Positions 35,796 through 47,662 are shown, numbered from the stretch's first letter. The stretch is DNA of 64,000 nt from Brachynemurus nebulosus (GCA_035578155.1 JAPWDM010000001.1:75210972-75274971); one strand, 5' to 3'. The notes: generated from the sequence alone by a model not told the origin. Program-made: numbers and translations.

Positions 35796-37517
35796 TCACA
35801 TAAGGGTTAAAAAAAATAATTATAATCAAACAATTAAAAAATTTTACCACATAAACCGTGCGCAGCTTTAAACCTCCAGTGTCCCGACGCCTTTCGTATA
35901 TACTCCTGATGTCATTTATTTGAAAATTGTTATATCTGTTCCATTTTCCGTAGTAGATACTTTTCAATTTCCCACCATAAAGTTTTCCAGGATTGTACAT
36001 ATCCGTTAATATCCATGATTTAGAAACCTTGAAGGAAGTTAATTTTACTTTACATTTTTTTTAAATACTTTAACATTTTACAATGTAGTTTTTCCATAAT
36101 TATTAAATACGGAATATTACGGAACCTATGTGTCTTTGTAGAATAGCAAGACATAAATATTTTTAAAATGAAAATATTACATCAAAGTGTATAGCAAGAT
36201 AAGCATAGAGAAATGGCCCCCATAGCCGATGTCTATAATAATATATGTAGTAACATTGGTACCCCAAGTACCAAATATAGGGCCATTGATCCTTAACCTT
36301 GATTTGTCCTTGAGATATTAACTAAAATATGTGGGAGTACTATAATTTTTCAAACTCAATTTCCTCAAAAACTATAACACCTAGGAAAATAAAACTGTCG
36401 CCAAAATTTAGGTTATACTTGGGACTATATTATGTATTTCTTTGACATTTTTCCCTAAATTCTAAAGTTCAAAATAATTGCATAAAAAATATAATTATTT
36501 ACCTTATGTACTTACAGCACACCAAATTTCATCAAAATCAAAGATGCGCTTTCTGAGTAATAAATAATTTATTGAGTATCTGATATGTACTAACCGTAGA
36601 AAAGAGTGTTTAAAAATAACTGCATAAAAATTTTTTTAATTTTTTGGTAAATTTCCGGTATACTTACACTGTTCAAAAAAATATAGTATATTGTTTAGCC
36701 TATCTGCTTATGCTACACCAAAGCTCATCATAATAGAATGCACTTTTTGAATAATAGTTGACCTATCAAATGTATAGTAGGTAATAACAGTAATATTTTC
36801 TAATTATAGGAGCTGTGTATTTTTTTTTACCTATTGATAATTTCAATCACTGTCATCTATTTTCATTTATAAGCATATTAATCGAATAATTTAAAATATT
36901 TTTGATAAAATTTCAGCTGGTTGTAAAATGCGGGATAAATATCTCGCATATCCTAAATAATATTTCGCACTTGAAACATGAGCAAAGTATTCTACCGTTC
37001 GATTTTACCATTCGGACAGTTAATTGCGACAATATTACTTAGATCATAATCTTAAATCAAAATCTTTAAGTTTTCCTTAGCATAATCTTAAATCAAAACC
37101 CGGAGAAGACTAGTCTAAATTTGTACTAAGCCAATACAATCTGAAATTCGGATTTTACAGTAATTACCTACTCATTAGATACTTAATGCAACTACTGGAA
37201 TTATTTGAGTAAATGTTAAAAGCTATTACAAGCGAATATTACAACAATCAATACAGAGACCCAAATCACACGTAATATGTGTCAAACCTTAAGTTTTGTT
37301 TGCAAACACCACAGAATGAGTAAGATAAAAAATAATCTCTTCATATGTTACACAAAGCAAACTCCAAATACATCATTAAGTGTTTAATCATTGATTGAAT
37401 AATAAATTACTTATTATAACTCAAAAAGTACCCTTTTGATTTTAATGAACTTTGATGTGGTGTAAGTATATAGATAACATAGATAAGATGCCCAGCTCCT
37501 ATAACTAGAAAATATTG
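35796..37517. other. Repeat-like non-coding stretch
   Basis: No supported gene. Phrases such as CACCAAATTTCATCAAAATC and TTTCCTCAAAAACTATAA recur here, and an inverted partner of the former lies at 37403-37470, as in other repeats of the window. No boundaries could be fixed. Confidence 0.4.
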
Positions 37518-37584
37518 CTGTTATTATTTTCCCGGAGTAAAGAGTATCTTGGATGTTGACCCAAGCAGTAACTTATCACCATAC

Positions 37585-39163
37585 CAAAGGGTATAGTCGG
37601 ATAAGTATAGGTGAATCGGCCCCGGAAGCGAATTATTTTAATAACTATATTGGCGGTATGGTAAGGCTGTAAGTAATTGATATCTACAATTTTGGCGGCC
37701 AAAACTGAGTAATTATGGAGATAATTAAAAAAATTTAAAAAATTCCAAAAATTTTTTTCTTGGTAACTACTCAACATAGGGAAAAAATTCCAAATCCACA
37801 TGAAGGCAAACACCCTCAAGAATATTAGACATATTTATTATTGTATCAGTCCTCATTATTAAGGATAATAACAAGGATAATATCCAATTCAATGTTGTTT
37901 TTATAGGGTTCCAATTGAGCGACCATTTTAAAAAAAATTCAGTAACTGTGCCCTAATGCACTTAATTACTGCACGAAGTTTCATCAAAATTCAAAGGGTA
38001 CAACATGGTAAAAAAAAATATTTTTCATTTCTAATCTGCTGAACCGCCCCTCTAGTGGGTCCGACCCTGGAATTATATACATCAATCGAAAGTACTTTAA
38101 AAATAAAGTGTTGTGTCTTATAAAGTGTTTTTTCCTATCTCCTATAGTTTTCGAGATAATCAAGAATAATCGAAAGAGGTATACTAAGATATAGGCTATC
38201 TGCCCCTGATAGAAAGTCCCAGTAGTAACTGTATTATCGTTTATGTGACACTGCAGGTACTTCATATGTGTAACTTTCCTAGATCAAAACAAAACCATTG
38301 TAGAAATATAATAGAAAATTTTCAAAAAATGTGCTGTAATAGGATTTTTTAACATGTAGAATATTAAATTTCAATGAGCATTGTATTCTACATGTTAAAA
38401 AAGCCTACTAGACCACATTTTTTGAAAATTTTCTATTATATTTCTACAATGGGTTTGTTTTGATCTAGGAAAGTTATACATATGAAGTACCCGCAGTGTC
38501 ACATAAACGATAATACACTTACTACTGGAACTTTCTATCAGGGGCAGATAGCCTATATCTTAGTATACCTCTTTCGATTATTCTTGATTATCTCGAAAAC
38601 TATAGGAGATAGGAAAAAACATTTTAGGAGACACAACACTTTATTTTTAAAGTACTTTCGATTGATGTATATGATTCCAGGGTCGGACCCACTGGAGGGG
38701 CGGTTCAGCAGATTAGAAATGAAAAATATTTTTTTTTTACCATGTTGTACCCTTTGAATTTTGATGAAACTTCGAGCAATAATTAAGTGCACTAGGGCAC
38801 AGTTACTGAATTTTTTTTAAAGTGGTCGCTCAATTGGAACCCCATAAAAACAACATTGAATTGGATATTATCCTTGCTATTATCCTTAATAACGAGGACT
38901 GACACGATAATAAATATGTCTAATATTCTTGAGGGTGTTTGCCTTCATCTGGATTTGGAATTCTTTTCCTATGTTGAGTAGTTACCAAGAAAAAAATTTT
39001 TGGAATTTTTTAATTTTTTTTAATTATCTCCATAACTACTCAGTTTTGGCCGCCAGAATTGTAGATATAAATTACTTACAGCCTTACCATACCGCCAATA
39101 TAGTTATTAAAATAATTCGCTTCCGGGGCCGATTCACCTATACTTATCCGGCTATACCCTTTC
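37585..39163. mobile_element. 1.58-kb foldback element, ~775-bp arms
   Basis: The arms are inverted copies centred on 38374 with a loop of roughly 25 bases flanked by TTTTTTAACATGTAGAATA. The outer ends are GGGTATAGTCGGATAAG and CTTATCCGGCTATACCC. The arms are well over 90% alike by eye. Frames within both arms are mirror images and not genes. The element splits a tandem repeat whose uninterrupted form (CACCAAATTT-TATCAAAATCC) is seen at 39298. No clear target duplication. Confidence 0.8.
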
Positions 39164-39430
39164 ATCACAATCCGTTCAATAGTTTTTGTGTAATGTGTGC
39201 ATATGCTCAGAATGGTTTTTCCATTTTTGCGTGGGAATCAGACATTTTCCCGGAGTAAAAAGTATCTTAGATGTTGACTCAGGTGATAAGTTATCGCCAC
39301 ACCAAATTTTATCAAAATCCACCCAATAGTTTTTGCATAATGTGTGCACATGCTCAGAATGGTTTCCCTATTTTCCCGTGGGAATGAGAAATTTTTCCGG
39401 AATAAAAAGTATCCTAGATGTTGACCCAGC
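39164..39430. repeat. ~150-bp tandem repeat flanking the foldback
   Basis: Units containing GTGTGCACATGCTCAGAATG, then CCGGAGTAAAAAGTATC and TAGATGTTGAC occur twice here; another fragment lies at 37520-37584 on the other side of the foldback. Confidence 0.7.
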
Positions 39431-39848
39431 AGCCATTCTTTTGCTACGGACATGACATTTTCTCGCACTTTACACGCCTTCTCATAAGAAAAAAAATAGA
39501 AGTTATTGTTTTCTTATAAATTTTCAATACTAAGCAGATAGACAAATGTGTACACAATATTTGTACTGAATATAAAATACATAACATTATTAGTTTTAAT
39601 GCTAGAGCTAATAAAGTTTGTGTTACGGACGTGACAAAAAAGTACCTTTTTGTCGCGTCCGTAACATATCTCTAGCATTAAAACTAATAATGTCATGTAT
39701 TTTATATTCAGTACAAATATTGTGTACACATTTGTCTATCTGCTTAGTATTGAAAATTTATAAGAAAACAATAACTTCTATTTTTTTTCCTTATGAGAAG
39801 GCGTGTAAATTTGCGTGAAAATGTCATGTCCGTAACTAAAGAATGGCT
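39431..39848. mobile_element. 418-bp foldback element
   Basis: Outer ends AGCCATTCTTTTGCTACGGA and their inverse, arms about 195 bases. The motif TACGGAC(A/G)TGACA appears at both outer ends and again, inverted, at the centre (39622-39668), giving nested hairpins. Non-coding. Confidence 0.75.
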
Positions 39849-40676
39849 GTATATGTATCAGTTTGAATATTTTTAGTAATTAATTTTACCTGTCAATAGA
39901 TAACAAGTCAGGAGCGAACTAACCTACGACCCTTTTTCAAAATAAGATTAAAATCTGACCGCGGGAACGAAGTAGTATGCAACCTTTTTACTGCAAAGGG
40001 TATGTTTCAAAAGAATGGCTGCCAGGTAATAAGTTATCATCATACCAAATTTCATTAAAATCCGTCCAATAGTTTTTGCGTGATGCGTGAACAGACAGAC
40101 AAAAATTTTAAAAATCGCTGTTTTGATATCTACATCGATAACTATTTACAGTACCAGTACAATTTTCAAAAAATATTCCGTGTACAAAAATGGTCTTGTT
40201 ACATTTTATTATATGTATAGGTTTGTTTACGTACTTTTTCATGCGTGATAAAAAGCAGATACTTTCTTTTACAGGCAATTATAATGTTGTAACTTTTAAT
40301 TATAAAAAAAAAAAAAAAATATTTTATTTACGACTACCATGAAATTGTTTGTTTATGGTACAAAATACCATCTAGGTAAGCTATGTTTTACATACATCTG
40401 TACAGAAAATTGCACTTTATACACATGTATGCGCAAAATGACATATTTTTATATTGTATATTAAAATTTGTATAAAAATTTTACCTAGCAGCTGAATGTA
40501 TACATTTATTGGTAATTCAAGTTCTACACAATTTTAATGTATTCTATTTGTATCAATTTATATTATTTGTTGTGAATTTCATGTCAGTCGTAGACAAAAT
40601 ATAGTACGTAACCAGGTACTGGCGCAATTACGTACTCGCCGCTACGCGGCTCTTGCGTAACTTTTTCGCTCGTGTG
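39849..40676. other. Non-coding stretch with a LINE-tail-like motif
   Basis: 40025-40105 has CATACCAAATTTCATTAAAA followed by AGTTTTTGCGTGATGCG and ACAGACAGAC, a phrase widely seen in insect non-LTR retrotransposon tails. Nothing else supported; A-run at 40305. Confidence 0.35.
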
Positions 40677-40990
40677 TAATATGCAACTTACAACCTCAAT
40701 CACGTAATATACTATTATCGCAATAATATAAAATGATAATAAATTATAGACATACTTGCAAATCTTTTAAAACCGCAATTTAATCATAATTTAAGCCTTG
40801 GAAGATGAATACATAGCTCTGATCACATTATATTCGAATATATAATATGCAACTTACAACCTCAATCACGTAATATCCTATTATCACAATAATATGAAAT
40901 GATAATAAATGATAGATACACATACTTGCAAATCTTTTAAAACCGCAAATTAATCATAATTTAAGTCTTGGAAGATGAATACATATTATG
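40677..40990. repeat. Tandem duplication, ~175-bp unit
   Basis: The segment from TAATATGCAACTTACAACCT to CTTGGAAGATGAATACATA occurs twice in direct orientation (40677-40815, 40852-40985). Confidence 0.8.
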
Positions 40991-41297
40991 TTTGAGTATA
41001 TATTATTATATTGTGTACTCTGATAATCAAATCACTCAATTTTTTTTAGAGTATGATAAAGTCAAGTAGACAGTAATCAAGCATTGAGTTTTGATCAACT
41101 TTAATATCTAAGTACCTTGTATGTAATAATAACATCGCTTTCAATTTCCAACTGTAGACTCTTAAATACGTCAGGTGCTTTATTTTTACCGTCGAAAATT
41201 AGCCAGTGGTACGAAATGTTAAACATGTTGTTAACTGAACACTAAAATAAAAGTAATACAATAACTAACTATACTAACGTTATATATATATATATTA

Positions 41298-41921
41298 GGG
41301 TGGCGCAAAAAAACCACATATTTTTCTTTTTTTTGTCTCATAGGAAAAAAAGTTAATTTAACTCGATTTAAGAGTGTTCACCAAAAATTAGCTCGATAAA
41401 AAATTTTTTAAGGGTCGCTCAAAACTTTTTAAAATTTAAAAATGGGCCAAAAATTGATTTTTGTTTTTCATCAAACTTTTTTTCTCATCCCTGCATATGT
41501 TTGTACATTGAATAATAAAAAATTCCTCCAAATGTTAACTCAAAAAATTGATAACAAAAGGTCACTCAGGATTTTAAAGTCAAAATATTTAATATTTTTT
41601 AGGGGCGCTAAAAAATATTAAATTTTTAACTTGAAAAACTTTCAGAACTCTTGAGCGACCTTTTATTATCAATTTTTTGAGTTAAAATTTGGAGGAATTT
41701 TTTATTATTCAATGTACAAACATATGCAGGCATGAGAAAAAAAATTTGATAAAAATCAAAAATCGATTTTTGGCCCATTTTCAAATTTTAAAAAGTTTTG
41801 AGCGACCCCTAAAAAATTTTTTATCGAGCTAATTTTTGGTGAGCATTCTTAAACCGAGCTAAATTAACTTTTTTTCCTATGAGACAAAAAAAAGAAAAAT
41901 AGATGGTTTTTTTGCGCCACC

Positions 41922-41922
<1 letters not shown>
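41298..41922. mobile_element. TA-flanked foldback MITE, 625 bp
   Basis: Ends GGGTGGCGCAAAAAAACC and the inverse; the whole element is one long imperfect palindrome about a centre near 41610, with TA at 41296-41297 and 41923-41924. It sits in a TA array. Confidence 0.85.
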
Positions 41923-41924
<2 letters not shown>

Positions 41925-41998
<74 letters not shown>

Positions 41999-42023
41999 TA
42001 TATATATATATATATATATATAT

Positions 42024-42089
<66 letters not shown>
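41925..42089. repeat. (TA)n microsatellite with two interruptions
   Basis: TA array interrupted by 'TATCTTATA' at about 41995 and 42022. It separates the foldback MITE from the mariner element. Confidence 0.95.
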
Positions 42090-42090
<1 letters not shown>

Positions 42091-43027
42091 GAGGTGTGTT
42101 CAAAAAGTAAGGTGACTTTTCAAATTTCTCGGACTACGTACATTCGTTTTTCGATTTTTTTATTTTGTTGCGGAAGTACACTCGTCCCGAACATATGTTC
42201 ACAGTTTCAGCTATATAATATTTTTTGTTCATTTGTGAGAGGCATAAAGGTTAGAAGTGTTTGGTATGCTCGGCGATTTTCTGCTGTTGAAAAAAATGGA
42301 TCAAAGGATTTGCATCAAATTTTGTGTGACAAATGAAATTAAGTGCTACAAAATACTCCAAATGTTAACAGTGGTATACGGTGAGTCTACTCTGAGTAAA
42401 AAAAATGTTTATAAGTATTACAAGCTCTTCCAAGAAGGCCGAGAAGATGTCAATGACGAAACTCGCTCTGGACGCCCCAGCACGTCATGAACTGATGAAA
42501 ACGTTGAAAAAGTGAAGAAAATGGTATTAGGAAATCGTCGAATCACCATTAGAGAAGCTGCTGAGTATTAACTTGAAGTCATACACCGTTAGCAACAAGC
42601 GATACGAAAAAAAAATGTTCGGAATTGTGGGAAAACAATTCATGGCTTTATCATCACGATAAGCACTTGCTCCCTTATCGTTGCTTGTGCGTGATTTTTT
42701 GCCCGAAAATATCACCATACTCATGCCTCAGCTACCATGTTCACCGGACTTAGCCCCCTGCGACTTTTTTCTCTTCCCAAGACTGAAGAAACCCATGAAA
42801 GAATGGAGATTTGCAACGATTAAGGAGATAAAAACTGTATCGCCGGAAGAACTCAAGGCTATCAGAAAAATGCATATCAGAAGTGCTTCGAGGATTAGAA
42901 AATGCGTTGGCACAAGTGTATTGTATCTTAGGGGGATTAATTTAAAGGGAACAACATGAATATTGATGAATAAATAAAAGGTCTTTGATAAAAACATAAA
43001 GTCACCTTACTTTTTGAACACATCTCG
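42090..43027 (+). mobile_element. Decayed mariner element
   Basis: TIRs CGAGGTGTGTTCAAAAAGTA and its inverse (near-perfect, one or two differences), flanked by TA (42088-42089, 43028-43029). At 938 bases it is shorter than a typical ~1.3-kb mariner, in line with the internal deletion of the transposase. Confidence 0.9.
42257..42959 (+). pseudogene. mariner transposase with central deletion
   Basis: The N-terminal helix-turn-helix part is readable (MDQRICIKFC near 42297, then FQEGREDVNDETRSGRPSTS), followed by stops (42488, 42569). The segment holding the first catalytic Asp is missing. The second Asp sits in a degraded HHD-motif at about 42654, and the third in CSPDLAPCDFFLFPRLK near 42745, within a 3' frame open to 42957. 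It was a DDD transposase of the mariner family; it is inactive. Confidence 0.85.
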
Positions 43028-43033
43028 TAAATA

Positions 43034-43398
43034 TATTAGGTGATTGGTGGCTAATTGAACTTTTTTGTTTTCCATCAGAATAACATGGTAAACTATACTT
43101 CGGAAGCTAATAAACTGACGAAGCGTTATTTTTACGAAAGAAATGTATAGGAGCTTTTTTATAGAAAATTTTATGCTCTTTTGAATGAACTCTTCCTTTT
43201 GAATGGACTCATTGTGTCAGATATTTTCTTTACGCGATATAGGCAGAAATGTAAAGTACAGTATTCCTTACCATTTTATTCATATGGAAAACAAAAAAGT
43301 TGTTACTTTAACAAAAAATTGATATTATGAGCTCTGAGGATTTTTCTTTCAGGTAATTGCAACTATTAAACCAGTTTGAAAACATTTTTTTTAATCAC

Positions 43399-43402
<4 letters not shown>
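43034..43402. mobile_element. MITE-like element
   Basis: Bounded by ATTAGGTGATT and AATCACCCTTAT. Subterminal inverted repeats AACTTTTTTGTTTTCCAT occur at 43063 and, inverted, at 43285. It lies between the mariner and another TA array. Confidence 0.5.

Positions 43403-43460
<58 letters not shown>
43403..43460. repeat. (TA)n microsatellite
   Basis: Uninterrupted TA array. Confidence 0.95.
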
Positions 43461-43462
<2 letters not shown>

Positions 43463-44039
43463 GTTATAAACAACTTTAGAATAACTTACAAAATATACAA
43501 TATCGGTTGCATTTGGACAATTCATGTCAAGAATGACACCAAGATGTTGAAAATTTAAAGTAAAAACATTATGATAATTGTTGAAGAACGCATCAGAAGA
43601 TATAGCGTCAATGGAAAGATAAGTAGATGATGCTTTAAATATTAATTTCTTCAAAACTAGAAAACAAACAAACAAAATTAAAAACAATTAAATAAAAGAA
43701 AATGTTAATGTAAGAGTTCGTGATGCTAAATTTTAACTGGATCAAAATGTTCTGACGTTAGTGTGACCAAGCAGGCGTTATATATTTGTCCTACACGTGT
43801 GTGCAGGTAAGGATGTGATGGCTTTGCGAGATACTCCATCTTTTATATAATTAATAATTCGGTCGTTTTAAAAATTTCTTACCTTCTCTAAATATCACTG
43901 GCCACACTATTTTAAGTAATTTTTTGTAAAGTTTTCGTGGAATTAGTTTGAATTTTAAAAAGTAAAAATGCCAATAAAAAAACTAGTTGCATTTTATACC
44001 CCTTCTCATATAATCTTTATATTGTTTAATAAATAAAAA
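43461..44039. other. Non-coding stretch before errantivirus 2 gag
   Basis: May contain the leader of errantivirus 2, but I could not find its LTR. No gene supported. Confidence 0.35.
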
Positions 44040-44510
44040 TGAAAGAAGTGCAAGAGCAATTTTAATCTATGTTAAGCTCATCTAATGTAATCAAAATTGG
44101 AAGTTTTTCACTCAATTCTCAATGAGAGAAGTTTTTCGATGTGTCTCATTGAACTGATCTGAAAATCCGTGATTTTTTATATTTGATGGAAATAACAGGA
44201 ATGGAATTATTACACATCCGTGATGTAATTAAATATTGATCTAATTTTGATGGCAATTAAAGATTGCTATATGATTTTAATAACAATGTTGAAGAAATAT
44301 TATCACTTATTCCAAATACTGATTGTACACCTTACGAAAAAATTATTTTAGGCGCTATTCGAAATCAAGGCGTTAGTCAAGCCAATGAAATTCTTAATAT
44401 GTATGTAACTCTCATCGAATGGAATCAAATAAAAAATAATTTAATTATGCACCTCAGATAAATATAATGAAACAATTAAAATTGACATAGTGTTTGAAAA
44501 ATTACCAAAC

Positions 44511-44582
44511 TGGATCGGCTGGGAATCGAACCCGGATCTCTTGGTTACCAGCCAAGCGCCTTACCAACTAGGCCACCGATCA
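44511..44582 (-). tRNA. tRNA-like module 1 (anticodon GGT, Thr-type), antisense
   Basis: 72 bases with a cloverleaf: acceptor GATCGG/CCGATC (first pair T-C mismatched), D stem GCCT/AGGC, anticodon stem CTTGG/CCAAG with loop CTGGTAA, T arm CCGGGTTCGATTCCCAG (one C-A mismatch). A box (TGGCCTAGTTGG) and B box (GGTTCGATTCC) are intact. GGT would read ACC (Thr), but animal nuclear genomes normally use AGT for this box, so it is more likely a retroposon head than a working tRNA gene. Confidence 0.7.
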
Positions 44583-44890
44583 CTTGTTCGAGTGCCACTC
44601 CAATTCAGTAATCAATCAAACACAACCTCTCTCTAATGCGAGACGCAGTTTTATACTTTTAATTTCAAATGTTATCGAGTGCCTGTGAAACATTATTAGT
44701 GTATGGCGGATTTTTATCCGTATTTAAACATACACCAATATTCATGTTCACTCAATGTTCAGCTTTGGCTGATACTTGAACACTCGATGTACTTTGGCAA
44801 ATGGCCAATTCATTATGTTAATTAAAATTGACATAGTGTTTGAAAAATTACCAAACATTAATTACTGAATTGGAGTGGCACTCGAACAAG

Positions 44891-44962
44891 TGATCGGTGG
44901 CCTAGTTGGTAAGGCGCTTGGCTGGTAACCAAGAGATCCGGGTTCGATTCCCAGCCGATCCA
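44891..44962 (+). tRNA. tRNA-like module 2 (anticodon GGT)
   Basis: Identical to module 1 but on the plus strand, with intact A and B boxes. It sits in the first direct unit of the composite. Confidence 0.7.
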
Positions 44963-45236
44963 GTTTGGTAATTTTTCAAACACTATGTCAATTTTAATTA
45001 ACATAATGAATTGGCCATTTGCCAAAGTACATCGAGTGTTCAAGTATCAGCCAAAGCTGAACATTGAGTGAACATGAATATTGGTGTATGTTTAAATACG
45101 GATAAAAATCCGCCATACACTAATAATGTTTCACAGGCACTCGATAACATTTGAAATTAAAAGTATAAAACTGCGTCTCGCATTAGAGAGAGGTTGTGTT
45201 TGATTGATTACTGAATTGGAGTGGCACTCGAACAAG

Positions 45237-45308
45237 TGATCGGTGGCCTAGTTGGTAAGGCGCTTGGCTGGTAACCAAGAGATCCGGGTTCGATTCCCAG
45301 CCGATCCA
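45237..45308 (+). tRNA. tRNA-like module 3 (anticodon GGT)
   Basis: Identical to the other two modules, 346 bases downstream of module 2 in the second direct unit. Confidence 0.7.
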
Positions 45309-45812
45309 GTTTGGTAATTTTTCAAACACTATGCCAATTTTAATTAACATAATGAATTGGCCATTTGCCAAAGTACATCGAGTGTTCAAGTATCAGCCAA
45401 AGCTGAACATTGAGTGAACATGAATATTGGTGTATGTTTAAATACGGATAAAAATCCGCCATACACTAATAATGTTTCACAGGCACTCGATAACATTTGA
45501 AATTAAAAGTATAATGAAACAAGTTTAATTAAAGATTTACGTAACTTAAAACAAGGTAGTACAACCGAAATGTTCTCCTTGTCTGTAATTGAAATATTTT
45601 CAGCAATATCTAATCATGTAAAAATACATGAAAATAATAATGAAATATAAAAATCAAAAATATAATTGTACTCGAAAATGTGCTTAAATCTATTTCTATG
45701 CGAACTTAAAGAATCATTATGATCAACCGGATCACTACGAGCAATGAAACCCTTTTCACTAAATGAACAAATTAGCTTCTGTATTAAAGAAGAAAATATT
45801 TATTAGATAAAT

Positions 45813-46530
45813 GGCCGGTTTTACATTCTCATTTAAAGGCGACTTTAACACTAAAGCCAACTTTAAAACTGATTTTATTTTTGGTACTGTTTTACAATCA
45901 AATTTAAAGCTCGGTTAGTGTAAAAGTCGACTTTTACACTACGGAAAGGGGGTATTTTTCTTTAAACTAAAGTAAGAATTATCTCGACTTTTACTGCTTA
46001 AAGTCGGCTTTAACATATTTGTTATTGCTGATTATTATCATTGAATTTTGTAAATATTCGTACCTTAAATGGATAAAATAAAAATTTTATTTGTTTGCTT
46101 ATTTTCAATAATATTTTTGGTTATTTTTACGTCTTGGTTTAATATCAAACATTCCTTTTGGGTTAAACTGGCTGAACGATTTCTGGGTTACCTGCGATTT
46201 CTTTTATGATTCATTGTATTTATGATAAATTTCTTTTAAAAAGAAATAATGTAGTTTCCTATTCCAATCTCACTGGCAGTAACGAAATGAGTGAAATGCG
46301 TATTTTTTGAAACTCAATCATGTTGATATTTTCGTTTCTATAGTTATTTTTTTTTTTAAATATAAGATTGGCTACGATCATTCATAGTTCATTTTATCCA
46401 TGCAACACTTAAAAGTCCTTTAACAAAAGTAAGCAGACCTAATCATTGTAAAACAATGCTAAAAATAAAGTTGACTTTAAATTAAAAGTAGCTCTAGTTA
46501 AAGAACCTTTAAAAGAATGTAAAACTGGCC
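45813..46530. mobile_element. TIR element (MITE) in errantivirus 2 gag
   Basis: Ends GGCCGGTTTTACATTCTC and, inverted, GGCCAGTTTTACATTCTT. TAAAT occurs on both sides (45808-45812; 46532-46536) with one extra base on the right. The interior repeats AACTTTAAA/AAAGTCG-type motifs in both orientations and codes for nothing. Confidence 0.7.
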
Positions 46531-46989
46531 GTAAATCACATATCACACAAACAACTAACATACCGTGACCGAAACAATTAATAGCACACCAACCAATAAT
46601 TAACAGCCGACCAAATTTCATTCCAAATTATAATCATCCATATAAACAACAAAACTTTAACAATCAACAAGAATCACACATCCCGGTCCAGCAAACACAA
46701 ATTCACAGAACTCAACAGTTTAAACCCTAGCCAATGAATACTGGATTAAATCAAATTAGTATTCGGACTAATCTAAACAACTAACTATACAAGCATGTAG
46801 ATAATAATTTCTTTAAACCAACAGGCCTCGCAATTTTTTCTAGTAAAGACCTTTCAAAATTTAAACGAATATTAATATGAAACTCAAACTAAAACACAAG
46901 AAAATAACAATAATCCATACGAGTTAGATGAGTCAAATTTTCAGTTAGACTTGACTGATAATACGAATAAATAGACCAAAATGCACACT

Positions 46990-47657
46990 CTGTCCTCCCT
47001 TACATCCATATTTCATCCCCCTTTGGCCAGCCCCTGAAGCTCCTAATAGATACTCCATCTCACTCATTTATTAATCCCGAATTCGTGAATCATACTAGTG
47101 ACACTAACTCTATTTAACCTGTAAAAATTAAAGCAATACTGAACATATTATATTCTTTTGATAAAGAAATAGAACCTTCCAGTGTTCGCTGAATTTAATC
47201 AAACAGACAATAAACTTAAATTTGTAGTCTTTAAATTTTAAAAATATTTTGATGATTTATTAGGCTTCGAGATTCATTAAACAAAATCCATGCTAAAATA
47301 AATGTAGTAAATAAAAAAACTTACAAAATTCGATAAATAGACTTCTTTTTAAACCAAATTTTATGTTTGACAAAATTGAGATCAATAAAAACGAGGAAAA
47401 ATTAGAGTCTCTTAATATACAAAACGGCAACATAATAATTAAAAAGCATACATTGAGGGTAAATTTTTGAATCCCGAAAGCATTTATAAAGCAACAGATT
47501 GGTATGCATTTGTTCCAGCTATCAATTTAACTAGGAAAAAAAACGCTCTTCATTTAACAACCCCTTAAAGTAAAACTGCTTAACCATGAAGTAATCGAAT
47601 TTAATAATAGTCAAATAAATCATCTACCAACAAATAGCCATAATAACCAGAAATAGA
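46990..47657 (+). pseudogene. Errantivirus 2 protease and RT N-terminus, broken
   Basis: Protease: a Leu-Ile-Asp-Thr-Pro-Ser motif with HSFINPEFVNHT behind it (near 47048-47095) fits the aspartic protease active site of errantiviruses. Several stops follow, then a phrase resembling the RT N-terminal FDDLLGF (47245). The reading ends at the copia target site and the later part of RT reappears at 63838. Confidence 0.65.
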
Positions 47658-47662
47658 AAATT
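47658..47662. other. Target duplication AAATT of the copia element (left)
   Basis: AAATT directly precedes the 5' LTR and recurs at 63833-63837 directly after the 3' LTR. Confidence 0.8.

Larger units (their letters stand above)
44476..45509 (+). mobile_element. Three-tRNA composite retroposon with 13-bp target duplication
   Basis: The segment is flanked by identical 13-base copies TATAATGAAACAA (44463-44475 and 45510-45522) and splits a gag reading. It contains one inverted and two direct copies of a ~344-base unit, each with a tRNA-like module, flanked by GGAGTGGCACTCGAACAAG and TTTGGTAATTTTTCAAACAC. There are no terminal inverted repeats. Target duplications of this length are typical of LINE-driven insertion, as for tRNA-derived SINEs. 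A tail fragment of the unit also lies at 35755-35795. Confidence 0.75.
44040..46989 (+). pseudogene. Errantivirus 2 gag, interrupted twice
   Basis: Gag remnant in three pieces: to 44475, 45510-45812 and 46531-46989. Gag-like phrases are EILSLIPNTDCTPYEKIILG and EILNMYVTLIEWNQIKNNLI, then after the tRNA composite LIKDLRNLKQGSTTEMFSLS and later ISFCIKEENIY. The second piece stops at the MITE (45813-46530). The last piece is Asn/Gln-rich and full of stops. The two insertions fall between adjacent gag residues, so they are younger than the provirus. Confidence 0.75.

Noticed and set aside
37505..39258. Four mirror-image frames of 80-109 codons
   Set aside because: They are the two arms of a foldback element read in opposite directions; composition is not protein-like and no domain is seen.
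41864..42115. Tyr-Ile repeat proteins over TA arrays (also 8340-8630, 21862-22141, 43376-43687, 58133-58573)
   Set aside because: Direct translation of (TA)n; no biological signal.
44858..45389. Minus-strand frames starting MNTRCTLANG over the tRNA units
   Set aside because: They read antisense through the tRNA module and exist only because the unit is repeated.
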